Origin: a bacterium
Lineage (GTDB): Bacteria; Myxococcota_A; Polyangia; Nannocystales; Nannocystaceae
NCBI GenBank assembly: GCA_024742475.1
Contig: JANSYI010000007.1
Location: 124,001 to 188,000 of the forward strand
Direction of reading: 5' to 3'
Length of the DNA stretch: 64,000 nucleotides
A model generated the notes under the pieces. That model was not told the DNA's origin. It ran no database searches and saw only the letters and a list, made by a program, of their open reading frames with translations. Shown in pieces: positions 1 to 11,154 of the stretch; within the stretch, counting starts at the first letter, position 1; every line of letters begins with the position of its first letter. Position numbers and translations under genes: made by a program.

Positions 1-526
1 TGATCGGGATGACCATGTCGGCGCGGAACTCGAACCGGACGCCTGCGTCGGCGAGCTGCGCGAAGTAGCCGTCGATCGTGTTGACGTCGAAGCTGTTGTC
101 GTCGCGGCTGCGGCAGTACTGGAAGTCGAACCCGTCGCCGCTTCCGTCGTCGAGGTTGACGTCGTCGCAGCGGATGTTGACGCCGGGGCTGAGGGTGGCC
201 GAGGTCTCGATGACGGGCACCCAGGCGAACTGCGCCTTGCGGAGCTGTGCGCGCATGGCCGTGACCTGCTCGTCGGCAGACTTGACGGCAGGGTTTTCGA
301 GGGCGTAGCGGACGATCTGGTCGAGCCCGAGCCGCGACACGTCGGCGGGGCGTCGGCCGTAGGGGTCGAGCCGACCGTCGGCGACAGCGTCGAACGCGGA
401 GGCGCGGCGGGGCGTCGGGGTGTCCTCCGGGGCCGAGGGGGCGGCCACCGGGGGCGGAGCGGCGTCCACGACCGGGCTCAGCAGACCCGCGCCCAACAGG
501 ACGCACAACGACGACGCGCGCAGCAC
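1..526 (-). CDS. TolC-like outer-membrane efflux protein, N-terminal part
   Basis: Partial gene running off the left edge. Translated from a GTG at 526 it gives a signal peptide (MLRASSLCVLLGAGLLSPVV, then AAPPP), a Pro/Ala-rich stretch, and then a segment containing LGLDQIVRYALENP and AMRAQLRKAQFAWVP. That pattern is typical of the first helix pair of TolC/OEP-family outer-membrane channels. The family forms trimeric export ducts for tripartite pumps or type I secretion. The GTG is preferred because it starts exactly at the hydrophobic signal peptide; it lies close to the divergent ygfZ-like gene. About 175 residues are visible and the rest is outside the window, so pump partner and substrate cannot be told. 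Confidence 0.7.
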   Translation of the reverse strand, partial: MLRASSLCVLLGAGLLSPVVDAAPPPVAAPSAPEDTPTPRRASAFDAVADGRLDPYGRRPADVSRLGLDQIVRYALENPAVKSADEQVTAMRAQLRKAQFAWVPVIETSATLSPGVNIRCDDVNLDDGSGDGFDFQYCRSRDDNSFDVNTIDGYFAQLADAGVRFEFRADMVIPI

Positions 527-627
527 ACCGCATGGGTACCCCTGCCACGCAGCGGGCGCAACAGGCCTGGATCACGCCCGCACGTGGCCAGTTGCGCGCT
601 GTGATCTCCGTTGCCAAGCTCTGCCCC

Positions 628-1497
628 GTGGCTGTCCTCGGCGCCTCGCTTCACGATCTTCCCCACCAGCAGCGCAAGGTCTTGCGCCTGCACGGCCCGG
701 ACACGCAGCGGTTCCTGCAGGGCACCCTCTCGGCCGACGTCGCCAACGCGAAGCCTGGCGAGGCCGTGCCCGCCACGCTGCTCACCGTAAAGGCCAAGAT
801 CGTCTCCGAGCTCATCGTGCTCGTGCACGACGAGGAGACCGTCGATCTGCTCATCCCTGCCGACACGTTCGAGGGCGTGGAGGCGCATCTGGATCGACAC
901 ATCATCATGGACCAGGTCGAGCTTGGTCGCCGCGAGGACGTCGTCGTGGCGGCGCTTTGGGGCGATGACCTGCCCGAGCCTTCGGCGCCGCTTCGCTGGC
1001 GCTGCACCCATCCGGTGCACGGGCAGCTGCTCGTGGGCACCCGTGCTGAAACGGACGCAGCGCTCGAGGGCGTCGAGCGGGCCGATGCCGACGCCTTCGC
1101 CGCGCACCGCATCGAGGTCGGCGCGCCCGCGTGGGGCTTCGAGGTGCGGCCCGACTTCTTTCCGCCCGAGGTCGGCTTCGTCGGCGCGGTCAGCTACGAC
1201 AAGGGCTGCTATCTCGGGCAAGAGCCGCTGGCCCGGATTCACGCCCGCGGGCAGGTCAACCGCGTGATGGTGCGGGTGGACGTGGCGGGCGATGCCACCG
1301 CGCCGCTGGACCTCGCGCACGCCGAGAGGGCCGAGGCCGGGCGCCTGACGACCGTCGCGGGCGGATCCGGTCTGGCAATCGTGCGCCGCAGCTTCGCCGC
1401 AGACGGCCAAACGCTCACCGCCGAAGGCGTGCAGGTCACCGTACGTTCGGGGCCTCTGGGCGACGACCCCGGTCGTGCCGGCCGGGCCGGGAGCTGA
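628..1497 (+). CDS. ygfZ: YgfZ/GcvT-fold folate-binding protein
   Basis: Tetrahydrofolate-binding protein of the YgfZ (IBA57-like) family, which supports maturation or repair of certain Fe-S enzymes. The family signature is KGCYLGQEPLARIHARGQ near the middle-to-C-terminal part, with the conserved Cys in KGCY. The N-terminus has VLRLHGPDTQRFLQGTLSAD, matching the usual opening of the fold. The frame is open back to an ATG at 532, but that start would abut the divergent TolC-like gene and add residues without family character. GTG at 628 (or 601) gives the usual distance to the first conserved strand; no clear Shine-Dalgarno decides. It ends convergent with hpnE in a shared hairpin. Confidence 0.82.
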   Translation: MAVLGASLHDLPHQQRKVLRLHGPDTQRFLQGTLSADVANAKPGEAVPATLLTVKAKIVSELIVLVHDEETVDLLIPADTFEGVEAHLDRHIIMDQVELGRREDVVVAALWGDDLPEPSAPLRWRCTHPVHGQLLVGTRAETDAALEGVERADADAFAAHRIEVGAPAWGFEVRPDFFPPEVGFVGAVSYDKGCYLGQEPLARIHARGQVNRVMVRVDVAGDATAPLDLAHAERAEAGRLTTVAGGSGLAIVRRSFAADGQTLTAEGVQVTVRSGPLGDDPGRAGRAGS

Positions 1498-1519
1498 GTC
1501 GGCCCAGCGAGCCGCTCAG
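1494..1519. terminator. Bidirectional hairpin between ygfZ and hpnE
   Basis: CTGAG-t-CGGC pairs with GCCG-CTCAG, a 9-bp stem with one bulge and a 7-nt loop. The stem contains the stop codon of ygfZ on the plus strand and of hpnE on the minus strand. There is no U-tract, so intrinsic termination is uncertain. Confidence 0.45.
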
Positions 1520-2868
1520 GCCCGCGCCATCACGACCTTGGCGGCTTCGTGACCGCTGAGCACCGCGGACTCGATGGTCGCGGGCAGGCCCGTGCGGACC
1601 CAGTCGCCCGCCAGGTACAGCCCGCGGACGGGCGAGACCGTCTCGGGGCGGTACTGGTATGTCCCGGCGGCGTGCGTGATCGTGGCCTTCTTCTCCTTGA
1701 TCACCTTCGACTCGAGGATCGTGAAGGGCTTGCCGGGGAAATACCGCTTCATCTCGGCCTGAAACAGGTCGATCAAGACCTGCGGCCTGTCATCGACCAT
1801 GCCGCGCGCGCCCGAGATGGTGCAGTTGACCAGCACCCGGCCCGGCTCGTCGAAGCCTTCGATCGCGGTGCGGTCGAAGAGCCAGTGCAGGGGCGAGCTG
1901 ATGAGCCCGACGAAGTGGGGGCCCCGCCAAAGGGCCCTGTCCAACACGAGCCACAGGTTGACGATTGGTGAGGTGTCGAGCTTGGGAATGTCCGCAAACA
2001 CGGGGTCGCGCAGCACGGGGTCGGGCAGCGCCGCGAGCAGGGGCTTGGGAGGCAGGGCCGAGATGACCGTGTCGGTCTCGATGCGCTCGCCGCTGCGGAG
2101 TACCGCGGCCTCGACCCCATCGGCGCCGACCTCGATGCCTCGCAGGGGAGACGCGCTACGGACGGTGACCCCGCGCGCGGCGAGGTAGCGCAGGGCAGGG
2201 TCGACATAGAGCTTGCTCAGGGGCACCTTGGGGATGCCGAAGCTCGACGCGTCGCGTGTCCCGAGGAAGGCCCGCTCGAGCACCGCCATCAGCATGGCGG
2301 CCGAGGAGACGAGCGGATCGTCGTTGAGCGTGCCCCAGATCAGCGGCTCCCAGAACGCGTTGCGGATCGGCTGGGTCTGGCCGAGGCGACGCAGCCACGC
2401 GTCGCACGTCTCGTTGTCGTCGGGGCGTTCGACCTCGCCGCGCAGCAGCAGGCCCGCTCGCAGCGCAGACGCCTTGTGCAGCAGGCCCAGGCCTCGCATC
2501 CCGAGCAGCCCGGCACCGAGGTGCAGCGGCGCGGGCAGGGCCGGGCAGCGCATCGACACCCAGCGGCCACCGGGTTGAATCATGTCGACCGCCATGTTGC
2601 GCTGGAACTCGACGCAGTGCTCGCGCCCCAGCGTGCGCAGGAAGGCCAGCGTCTCGAAGTAGCAGCCCATCATCAGGTGCTGCCCGTTGTCGAGCTCGTA
2701 GCCGGAGCGCGCGTGCTCGAACGAGCGTGCTCGTCCGCCGCCGGCGGCCGTCGCCTCGAGCACGACGACGTCGCGCCCTGTCGACTGGCTCGCCAGGCGC
2801 ACGGCAGCGGAGAGGCCCGCGAGGCCTGCTCCGGCCACCACGATGGGACCGTTGCCCTTGGGGGTCAT
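1516..2868 (-). CDS. hpnE: Hydroxysqualene dehydroxylase HpnE
   Basis: FAD-dependent amine-oxidase-fold enzyme that reductively removes the hydroxyl of hydroxysqualene to give squalene. It is the last step of the HpnCDE route. The protein (450 aa, usual length) opens with the dinucleotide-binding motif GAGLAGLSAAVRLA at residues 12-25, then VVVLEATAAGGGRARSF, and ends with the typical FAD-contacting LYLAGDWVRTGLPATIESAVLSG split over the C-terminus. It is the last gene of the minus-strand terpene operon, 16 bp after hpnD. The order hpnC-hpnD-hpnE is that of hopanoid and squalene loci. It resembles carotenoid desaturases, but the hpnCD context fixes the assignment. Confidence 0.93.
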   Translation of the reverse strand: MTPKGNGPIVVAGAGLAGLSAAVRLASQSTGRDVVVLEATAAGGGRARSFEHARSGYELDNGQHLMMGCYFETLAFLRTLGREHCVEFQRNMAVDMIQPGGRWVSMRCPALPAPLHLGAGLLGMRGLGLLHKASALRAGLLLRGEVERPDDNETCDAWLRRLGQTQPIRNAFWEPLIWGTLNDDPLVSSAAMLMAVLERAFLGTRDASSFGIPKVPLSKLYVDPALRYLAARGVTVRSASPLRGIEVGADGVEAAVLRSGERIETDTVISALPPKPLLAALPDPVLRDPVFADIPKLDTSPIVNLWLVLDRALWRGPHFVGLISSPLHWLFDRTAIEGFDEPGRVLVNCTISGARGMVDDRPQVLIDLFQAEMKRYFPGKPFTILESKVIKEKKATITHAAGTYQYRPETVSPVRGLYLAGDWVRTGLPATIESAVLSGHEAAKVVMARA

Positions 2869-2884
2869 GACGTCTCGAAGCCGG

Positions 2885-3796
2885 CTAGGCCACGACGGCG
2901 AGCGAGCTGCGGGCGATCGCCTTGGCGGCGACCTTGAGCTTGTCGCGACGGCGCAACGAGGTGCGCCGCGTGAAGACGTTGTAGTTGCGATCCCGAATCT
3001 CGGCCAGGATCTTGTAGTAGGTGCGGCCCATGATCTCGGCCGGCAGCAGGGCGCGAGCGTTGGCGCTGCGCAGGGCCTCCCACGCGCGCCGATACTCGCG
3101 CTCCGCCGCGTCGCCGAAGTCCTTGGCCATGGCGACGAAGCGTCCGTCGTAGCGGCCCTTGATCAAGTCCTCGTCGGTGAGCCCGTGGCGCTTGAGCAGC
3201 GACTGCGGGATGTAGACCCGGCCCCGCTCGGCGTCTTCGGCGATGTCGCGCAAGATGTTGGTGTACTGCAGCGCCAGGCCGAGGTGCTCGGCGTACTCGT
3301 GCGCCTCCTTGGAGGTGTCGCCGAAGATGGGCAGGCACAAGAACCCGACGCACGAGGCCACGCGGTAGCAGTACAGCCGCAGGGCGTCGAGGTCTTCGTA
3401 GCGGTCGGTGTGAAGGTCCATCTTCACGCCTGCGATGATCTCGTCGAACGCCTCGCGGGGGTAGTCGAAGCTCTTGCGGGAGCTGGCCAGCGCCTTGCCC
3501 AGGTCGGACTGCGGGGCGACGTTCTCGACGTAGGGATCGGCAAAGATGCGCGCCACCTCGGTGCTCCACTCGCGCAGCTGCGCCTTGGCGGTGTCGATGC
3601 CCTCTTGGCCCGGGGGGCGCTCGTCGACCACGTCGTCGACGACGCGGCAGAACTCGTAGACCTGCGACAGCGCGTCTCGCTGCTCCTTGCCGAGGAACAA
3701 GAAGGCGAACTTGAAGTTGGACGAGCTTCGGGTGGTCAGGCGCCGCAGCAGCTTCGCGGTCTGCTGCGGGATGGCGGCGACGGCGGCCGACATCAT
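2885..3796 (-). CDS. hpnD: Presqualene diphosphate synthase HpnD
   Basis: Head-to-head prenyl synthase (303 aa) that condenses two farnesyl diphosphates to presqualene diphosphate. Both Asp-rich motifs of the squalene/phytoene synthase family are present: RVVDDVVDE for the first substrate and ILRDIAEDAERGRVYIP for the second, with the Mg-binding aspartates intact. It starts at the first ATG of MMSAAV, overlapping the hpnC stop by 4 nt (ATGA), which implies translational coupling. The same reading frame stays open far upstream through hpnC and the HMGR gene, but that part is non-coding shadow. Confidence 0.93.
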   Translation of the reverse strand: MMSAAVAAIPQQTAKLLRRLTTRSSSNFKFAFLFLGKEQRDALSQVYEFCRVVDDVVDERPPGQEGIDTAKAQLREWSTEVARIFADPYVENVAPQSDLGKALASSRKSFDYPREAFDEIIAGVKMDLHTDRYEDLDALRLYCYRVASCVGFLCLPIFGDTSKEAHEYAEHLGLALQYTNILRDIAEDAERGRVYIPQSLLKRHGLTDEDLIKGRYDGRFVAMAKDFGDAAEREYRRAWEALRSANARALLPAEIMGRTYYKILAEIRDRNYNVFTRRTSLRRRDKLKVAAKAIARSSLAVVA

Positions 3797-4779
3797 GCTT
3801 CTCCCCGCAGGAAGCGGCGGCCGAACGAGAACATCGAGCGCAGGGCGATGCCCGCCATGTCGCGCTTCTCGAGGGTGGGGCGGAAGTCGAGGGTGTTGAA
3901 GTCGGCGGCCTCGATGCGGTCGAGGATCGCCATGCCGCCGCGCCAGGTGGCGTCGAGCTCCATCGACAGGCCGGGGCTGACCCGGCGGATCAGCGGGCGG
4001 CCCCGCAGGAACATCGAGCGGGTGCGAGAGACCTCGTAGTGCATCAGCTCCCGAAACTCGGGCGTGAAGCGCTTGGCGACGAGGTCCTCGTAGGCGACGC
4101 CGAAGTGCAGCAGGTCCTCCTCGGGGATGTAGAAGCGGCCGCGCGGGATGTCGACCGAGAGGTCCTGCAGGAAGTTCGCGATCTGCAGGGCGGCGCAAAT
4201 TTCGTCGCTGAAGCGGTGAAGCTGCTGCTCGCGGTGGCCGTGTACGTAGAGCACGAGCTGGCCCACGGGGTTGGCCGAGTGCGCGCAGTAGTGGAGCCGC
4301 TCGGAGTGCGAGCCGTAGCGGGTCTTGGTCAGGTCCATGCGGAAGGCGGTGAGCAGCGCCTTGAGGGGACCGATGGGGATGTTGTGGCGGCGCACCGTGT
4401 CTCGCAGGGCGATGAACACGGGGTGCTGAACCTCGCGGTGGTAGCAGGTCTCGAGCAGCTGCTCCCAGGTCGACAGCGCCTCGTTGCGACGGCCTTCGAA
4501 GCGGGGCTCGTCGGCGAAGTCGTCCGCGGACCGGGCGAACGCGTAGATGGCGTAGACCTGCGGCCGCAGGTGCGCGGGCAAGAACCGGGACGCCACCGGG
4601 AAGTTCTCGTAGTGGTTGGTGGCCATCCGCTCGCACCAGCGGTAGCCGCTCTCGACGGTCCAAGGACCGGCAGGGGCGCCGTCGGGCGGCGAGAAATCGT
4701 CGCTGAGGTCGTCGGCCGTGGTTTCGAGTGGAACGGCGAAGAGTCGAGGTTCGGTAGCGTTGACCATGATGTCCCCCAT
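3793..4779 (-). CDS. hpnC: Hydroxysqualene synthase HpnC
   Basis: Converts presqualene diphosphate to (S)-hydroxysqualene. The 328-aa protein belongs to the squalene/phytoene synthase fold, with RSADDFADEPRFEG as the first Asp-rich motif and NFLQDLSVDIPRGRFYIP as the second. A second in-frame ATG at 4767 is preceded by GGGGGAC and may be the true start (MVNATEP). It follows the kinase/reductase fusion by 18 bp and overlaps hpnD by 4 nt. HpnC, HpnD and HpnE together replace the single NADPH-dependent squalene synthase of eukaryotes. Confidence 0.93.
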   Translation of the reverse strand: MGDIMVNATEPRLFAVPLETTADDLSDDFSPPDGAPAGPWTVESGYRWCERMATNHYENFPVASRFLPAHLRPQVYAIYAFARSADDFADEPRFEGRRNEALSTWEQLLETCYHREVQHPVFIALRDTVRRHNIPIGPLKALLTAFRMDLTKTRYGSHSERLHYCAHSANPVGQLVLYVHGHREQQLHRFSDEICAALQIANFLQDLSVDIPRGRFYIPEEDLLHFGVAYEDLVAKRFTPEFRELMHYEVSRTRSMFLRGRPLIRRVSPGLSMELDATWRGGMAILDRIEAADFNTLDFRPTLEKRDMAGIALRSMFSFGRRFLRGEA

Positions 4780-4797
4780 CAGAGAAGTGCGTGAGTC

Positions 4798-7091
<2,294 letters not shown>

Positions 7092-7095
<4 letters not shown>

Positions 7096-8084
7096 GCGGA
7101 CACCTCCACCGAGGCTCCTGGGCCAGGGGCGCACAGATTGACCTCCTCGACGCCCGGTACGGCGCGGCAGCGCGCAGCGATCGATTCGGCGTCATCGGCG
7201 AGGCACAAGATCTTCACGTGCGGGCCCGCGTCCATGGTGACGTAGCCGTGCACGCCCTCCTGCCGGGCTGCCCAGACCGTCTGAATCACCGCCAGGGAGG
7301 CGGGCTTCCAGTACATGATCGGCGGCACGGTCGCCATCATGCACGCGTGCATCTTGAAGCACGAATGCTCGACGATCCCGCCCAACCTGGGCAGATCGCG
7401 CGCCTCGATGGCCGCTTGGGCCGCGTCGAGGTCTGGTATCGAGGTGTCCACCCAGGCCTGGTAGTAGGGTGACGTGTCCCGGCTGGCCTGCATGCCTTCG
7501 GTCGATCCGACCGGCTTGCTGCCCCGTGTGGTCTGCACCACGACGAGCCTCAGCGGCCAATCCTCGACCCCGGGCAGGGGGCGCGCGACGCAGTCGCTCC
7601 CGTCCTCCGCGGTGCCCGCGTCGAGCCGGACGAAGCCGCCGTAGATGCTGCGGGCTGCGCTGCCCGAGCCCATGCGCGCCCACTGCGAGAGCGTGGGCAA
7701 CGACATGTCCAGTTCGAACGCCGAGGCGCCAGCGGTGGCCAGGGCCGCGAATCCGCTGGCGGAGCTGGCCAAGCCGGCCGCGGTGGGAAGGTGGTTGACC
7801 GAGGTGACGGCGCAGCGCGGACGCGGGGTGTCGTGTGCACTGGCCCACAGGCGGTCGAGGAACGCGAAGACCTTTTGCTCCGGTTTGCCGCCGGCTTGGG
7901 CGCCGTCGAGGACGAAGGCGTCCTCGGATGCCTCGGCCACGGTGGTGACCGTGCGCAGCCCGTCGAGCGTCATGCTCAAGGAGCCCACCGCGGGCAGGTT
8001 GAGATTGCGGTCGACGTCGGCGCGCTTGCCCCAATACTTCACCAGCGCGATGTTCGAGTGGGCCGTGGCGGTCGCGGTCTTCAT
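7092..8084 (-). CDS. mvaD: Diphosphomevalonate decarboxylase
   Basis: ATP-dependent decarboxylation of mevalonate diphosphate to isopentenyl diphosphate. The 330-aa GHMP-superfamily protein shows SNIALVKYWGKR at the N-terminus, NLPAVGSLSMTL, NHLPTAAGLASSASGFAAL (the ATP loop region) and GSGSAARSIYGGFV, all hallmarks of mevalonate diphosphate decarboxylase. The start at 8084 (MKTATATAHSNIAL) makes an ATGA overlap with the upstream mevalonate kinase stop. The frame continues upstream but only as shadow. At its 3' end it overlaps the kinase/reductase fusion by 4 nt. Confidence 0.93.
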
Positions 8085-9016
8085 GAGGAGGGCTCGAGAT
8101 CGATGCGGACAGGCGCGTGCCCGCGGGCCTGCAGGGCCGCAAAGAGCGGCGCAGGGTCGTCTTGGGGTAGGCAGAGGATGCACCCGCCGCCGCCTGCACC
8201 GGTCAACTTGGCCCCGCGTGCGCCGGCGGCCCGTGCTGCGTCGCACATCTCATCGAGGATCCACGATGAGACGTCGAGGCTGGCCAGCAGGGGGTGCGCG
8301 ATGTTGAAGAGCTCGCCCAGATGGTCGAGATCATTATGCTCAATGGCGGTGATCGACCGCTCGACGAGGGCGCCGAGGGCGTCGAGGACCGGCCGGACGA
8401 CCATGGGGAATCGGTCGTGTCGGGTGCGGACTTTAGCGACCTGATCGGCGGTGCTACGGGGCTTGCCCGAGGGGACGACGACCAACGACAGGGCGTGGCG
8501 CAGTGGGATCACCTCGACCTCCGCGCCCCGGACGTAGCGCAGCAGGCCTCCGCGGGCGGCAACCTCGGAGTCGATCCCCGAGGGCTCACCGTGAAACACG
8601 CGCTCTCCGGCGAGCGAGGCTTCGACCACTGCACCGAGCGGCGCATCCTGGCCCAGGCACAACCGGGCGAGGGCGACCGTCAGTGCCGCCGAGGAGCCCA
8701 GGCCCGCGCGCGAGGGCAGGGAGGTCGTGCCGTCGATGCTCCACCCGCGCAGGGGTCCGTCGCAGTAGCCGAACACCTCGAGCGCCGCGCGGGCGACGGG
8801 GTGGTCGGTGTCGGGCTCGAGCGCGACGTCGATGTCCCACGCGTCGATGCGCAGGTGCACGGGCTCATCGGCGGGCCCACGCGTGGCGGTGAGCTCGAGC
8901 GAGGAAGGGATCGCAGCAGCGAGCGCCGGGTATCCGTAGACCACCGAGTGCTCGCCGGCGACGATCACCTTGCCGCAGGCCGTGGCCCGCGGGGACAGGG
9001 TGAGGCTGGCGGTCAT
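8081..9016 (-). CDS. mvk: Mevalonate kinase
   Basis: Phosphorylates mevalonate to mevalonate 5-phosphate. The 311-aa GHMP kinase contains CGKVIVAGEHSVVYGYPALA at the N-terminus (start of the sugar-kinase-like fold with the His-Ser-Val signature), SRAGLGSSAALTVALAR (phosphate-binding loop), HGEPSGIDSEVAARGG and LTGAGGGGCILCL. The EHSVVYG and PSGID motifs separate it from phosphomevalonate kinase. ATG at 9016 overlaps the fni stop by 4 nt. Confidence 0.92.
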   Translation of the reverse strand: MTASLTLSPRATACGKVIVAGEHSVVYGYPALAAAIPSSLELTATRGPADEPVHLRIDAWDIDVALEPDTDHPVARAALEVFGYCDGPLRGWSIDGTTSLPSRAGLGSSAALTVALARLCLGQDAPLGAVVEASLAGERVFHGEPSGIDSEVAARGGLLRYVRGAEVEVIPLRHALSLVVVPSGKPRSTADQVAKVRTRHDRFPMVVRPVLDALGALVERSITAIEHNDLDHLGELFNIAHPLLASLDVSSWILDEMCDAARAAGARGAKLTGAGGGGCILCLPQDDPAPLFAALQARGHAPVRIDLEPSS

Positions 9017-10068
9017 GCCTCGGGCATCCAATGGGCCAGCTCGCCCGTGACGATCTTCGGCGCCTTGCGCAGGTCGGCGACGGTGCGGCTGCCCGTGAGC
9101 AGCATCTGGGCCTGAACGGAGTGCATCACCTGCTGCAGGAACGCCTTGGCGCCCTCGTAGCCCCCGGCCTTGTGGGCCTTGAGCACCGCCGCCGCGATGC
9201 CGCCGGCGGTCGCGCCCAGGGCGAGCGCACGCACGACGTCGCTGCCGGACTTCAGGCCCCCCGTGGCGATGACGTCGAGGCCCAGGCCGCTGCACTGTGC
9301 CACCGACGCCGCGGTGGGGATGCCCCAGTCCCACAGCTCGTTGGCGAGCGCCTTGTCTTCTTCGTTGATGGCGCGGTGGGCTTCGACGGCGACCCAGCTG
9401 GTGCCGCCGGCCCCGCTGACGTCCACGGTGCGCACGCCAGCGTCGTGGATCTTCTTGGCGACGGCGCGAGAGAGGCCGCAGCCGGTCTCCTTGGCGACGA
9501 CGGGAATCGACAGCTCCTCGACCAGGCGGGCGAGCGTCTCGTAGCCGCCGCGGAAGTCTCGGTCTCCGCCGGGCTGCACGATTTCCATGGCGGGGTTGAG
9601 GTGAATGCACAGGGCGTCGGCGCCGATCTTGCCCAGCAGGTCGTGAATCTCCTGCGCGGACATGGTGGCCGCCTGCTGAACGCCGAGGTTGCCCAGCAGC
9701 AGCATGTTCGGCGCGACGTCGCGGACCTCGAACGTCCAGGCCGTCTCGGGCCGCTCGAACATGGCCCGCTGCGACCCCACCCCGAAGCCCAGGCCCAGCT
9801 CGTCTGCCGCCCTGGCGATGTCCTGGTTGACCTTGTGCGCGCGGTCGGTGCCGCCGGTCATGGCCGCGACGATGACCGGAGCGCTCAGCGTCTTGCCCAG
9901 CAGCGACGTGGTGGTGTCGACCTCGTCGAAGTGCATCTCGGGCAGCGCGTCATGGATCAGGCGCACGTCCTCGAACCCGGTGGTCTTCTCGCGAAAGGCG
10001 ACATTGGGCCCCGAGCACAGGGCGAGGTGGTCTTTCTTGCGCTGCGAGATGTCGAGGCGGTCGGCCAT
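9013..10068 (-). CDS. fni: Type 2 isopentenyl-diphosphate isomerase (FMN)
   Basis: FMN- and NAD(P)H-dependent interconversion of IPP and DMAPP. The 351-aa TIM-barrel protein begins ISQRKKDHLALC and contains PVIVAAMTGGTD, GFGVGSQRAMFE, LGNLGVQQA, IHLNPAMEIVQPGGDRDF, VVAKETGCGLSR, VSGAGGTSWVAVE and ATGGLKSGSDVVRALALGA. These are the substrate- and FMN-binding signatures of the type 2 enzyme rather than the Nudix-like type 1. It is the first gene of the terpene operon; its promoter must lie in the 110-bp divergent gap to gluQ. Confidence 0.95.
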   Translation of the reverse strand: MADRLDISQRKKDHLALCSGPNVAFREKTTGFEDVRLIHDALPEMHFDEVDTTTSLLGKTLSAPVIVAAMTGGTDRAHKVNQDIARAADELGLGFGVGSQRAMFERPETAWTFEVRDVAPNMLLLGNLGVQQAATMSAQEIHDLLGKIGADALCIHLNPAMEIVQPGGDRDFRGGYETLARLVEELSIPVVAKETGCGLSRAVAKKIHDAGVRTVDVSGAGGTSWVAVEAHRAINEEDKALANELWDWGIPTAASVAQCSGLGLDVIATGGLKSGSDVVRALALGATAGGIAAAVLKAHKAGGYEGAKAFLQQVMHSVQAQMLLTGSRTVADLRKAPKIVTGELAHWMPEA

Positions 10069-10178
10069 GGGTTGGCGAGACTTACCGGGCGGGCCCCGGG
10101 GACGCCAGGGAAGCGCCTGCGCATCTTCGTGATCGCGCGCACGCTGTCGCAGCGGCAGGCGCGCTCTCGCCCCCGCGG
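10069..10178. promoter_or_regulatory. Divergent intergenic region, fni operon / gluQ
   Basis: This 110-bp gap is the only non-coding space upstream of the seven-gene terpene operon on the minus strand and of gluQ on the plus strand, so promoters for both are inferred to lie here. I could not pick convincing -35/-10 boxes in the GC-rich sequence. Confidence 0.35.
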
Positions 10179-11123
10179 GTGCGCGCTGGCATCGTGCGGT
10201 GCGTGTCCGTGCGCGGCCGCTACGCTCCGAGCCCGACCGGGAGGCTGCATCTGGGCAACGTGCGCACCGCGTTGCTCGCGTGGCTGCAGGTGCGCGCTCG
10301 CGCGGGCACCTTCGTGCTGCGCATCGAGGACGTCGACCGCGGACGCTCTCGGGCCCACTTCGAGCAGACGCTGATCGACGATCTGCGTTGGCTGGGCCTC
10401 GAGTGGGACGAGGGGCCCGAGCGCGGCGGCGCCCATGGTCCTTATCGCCAGTCCGAGTGCTCCGCGCGCTACGAGGCGGCGCTGGCGAAGCTTCACACGT
10501 TCGCCTGCACGTGCACGCGCAAGGAGGTGCGCGCGGCGGCGGCGTCCGGCAGCGGCGTCGAGCCGGTCTACCCCGGCACCTGTTGGCGAGGCCCCACGCA
10601 TCCCGAGCGGCCGAGCGCCGTGCGGTGGCGGCCGCCCGAGGGCGTGGTGTCGGTGTCCGACGCCCGGATGGGCATGCTGCAGGAGGACCTTCGTGCCGAG
10701 GCGGGGTCGTTCCTGCTTCGGCGCCGCGACGGTGACTGGGCCTACAACCTGGCCGTCGTCGTCGACGACGGTTTCATGGAGATCAGCCACGTGCTGCGGG
10801 GAGAAGATCTATGGACGAGCACGCCGCGGCACGTCGCGCTGGCGACGGCGCTGGGCCTCCCGGTCCCGCAGTACACCCACGTGCCGCTGCTGCGCGGGCC
10901 CGACGGGGAGAAGCTCAGCAAGCGACACGGCGCGCCGGACGTGGCGGCGCTGCGCGAGGCGGGCGAGGAGCCCGGGCGGGTGGTGGCTTGGCTGGCCCGG
11001 TCGGTCGGACTGGTGTCCGATTCGGTGCGGACGGTCACGGCGCAGGCGCTCGTCGGCGATTTCGAGGTGGCCGCCATCGTGGATCGGCCGCGAACAGGAA
11101 TGGTCGACCCGTGGCGCTTGTGA
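10179..11123 (+). CDS. gluQ: Glutamyl-Q tRNA(Asp) synthetase
   Basis: Truncated GluRS paralog without an anticodon-binding domain; the family attaches glutamate to queuosine in tRNA(Asp). The class I catalytic core is clear: RYAPSPTGRLHLGNVRTALL (HIGH-like), RIEDVDRGR, and GEKLSKRHGAP (KMSKS-like). The zinc site ACTCTRKE followed by YPGTC is diagnostic for GluQRS. The length of about 310 aa fits. GTG at 10179 is the longest start; GTG at 10203 or 10209 would also leave the core intact. Confidence 0.9.
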   Translation: MRAGIVRCVSVRGRYAPSPTGRLHLGNVRTALLAWLQVRARAGTFVLRIEDVDRGRSRAHFEQTLIDDLRWLGLEWDEGPERGGAHGPYRQSECSARYEAALAKLHTFACTCTRKEVRAAAASGSGVEPVYPGTCWRGPTHPERPSAVRWRPPEGVVSVSDARMGMLQEDLRAEAGSFLLRRRDGDWAYNLAVVVDDGFMEISHVLRGEDLWTSTPRHVALATALGLPVPQYTHVPLLRGPDGEKLSKRHGAPDVAALREAGEEPGRVVAWLARSVGLVSDSVRTVTAQALVGDFEVAAIVDRPRTGMVDPWRL

Positions 11124-11154
11124 GGTACGGCCGGGGGCGGATACAACGGCGACC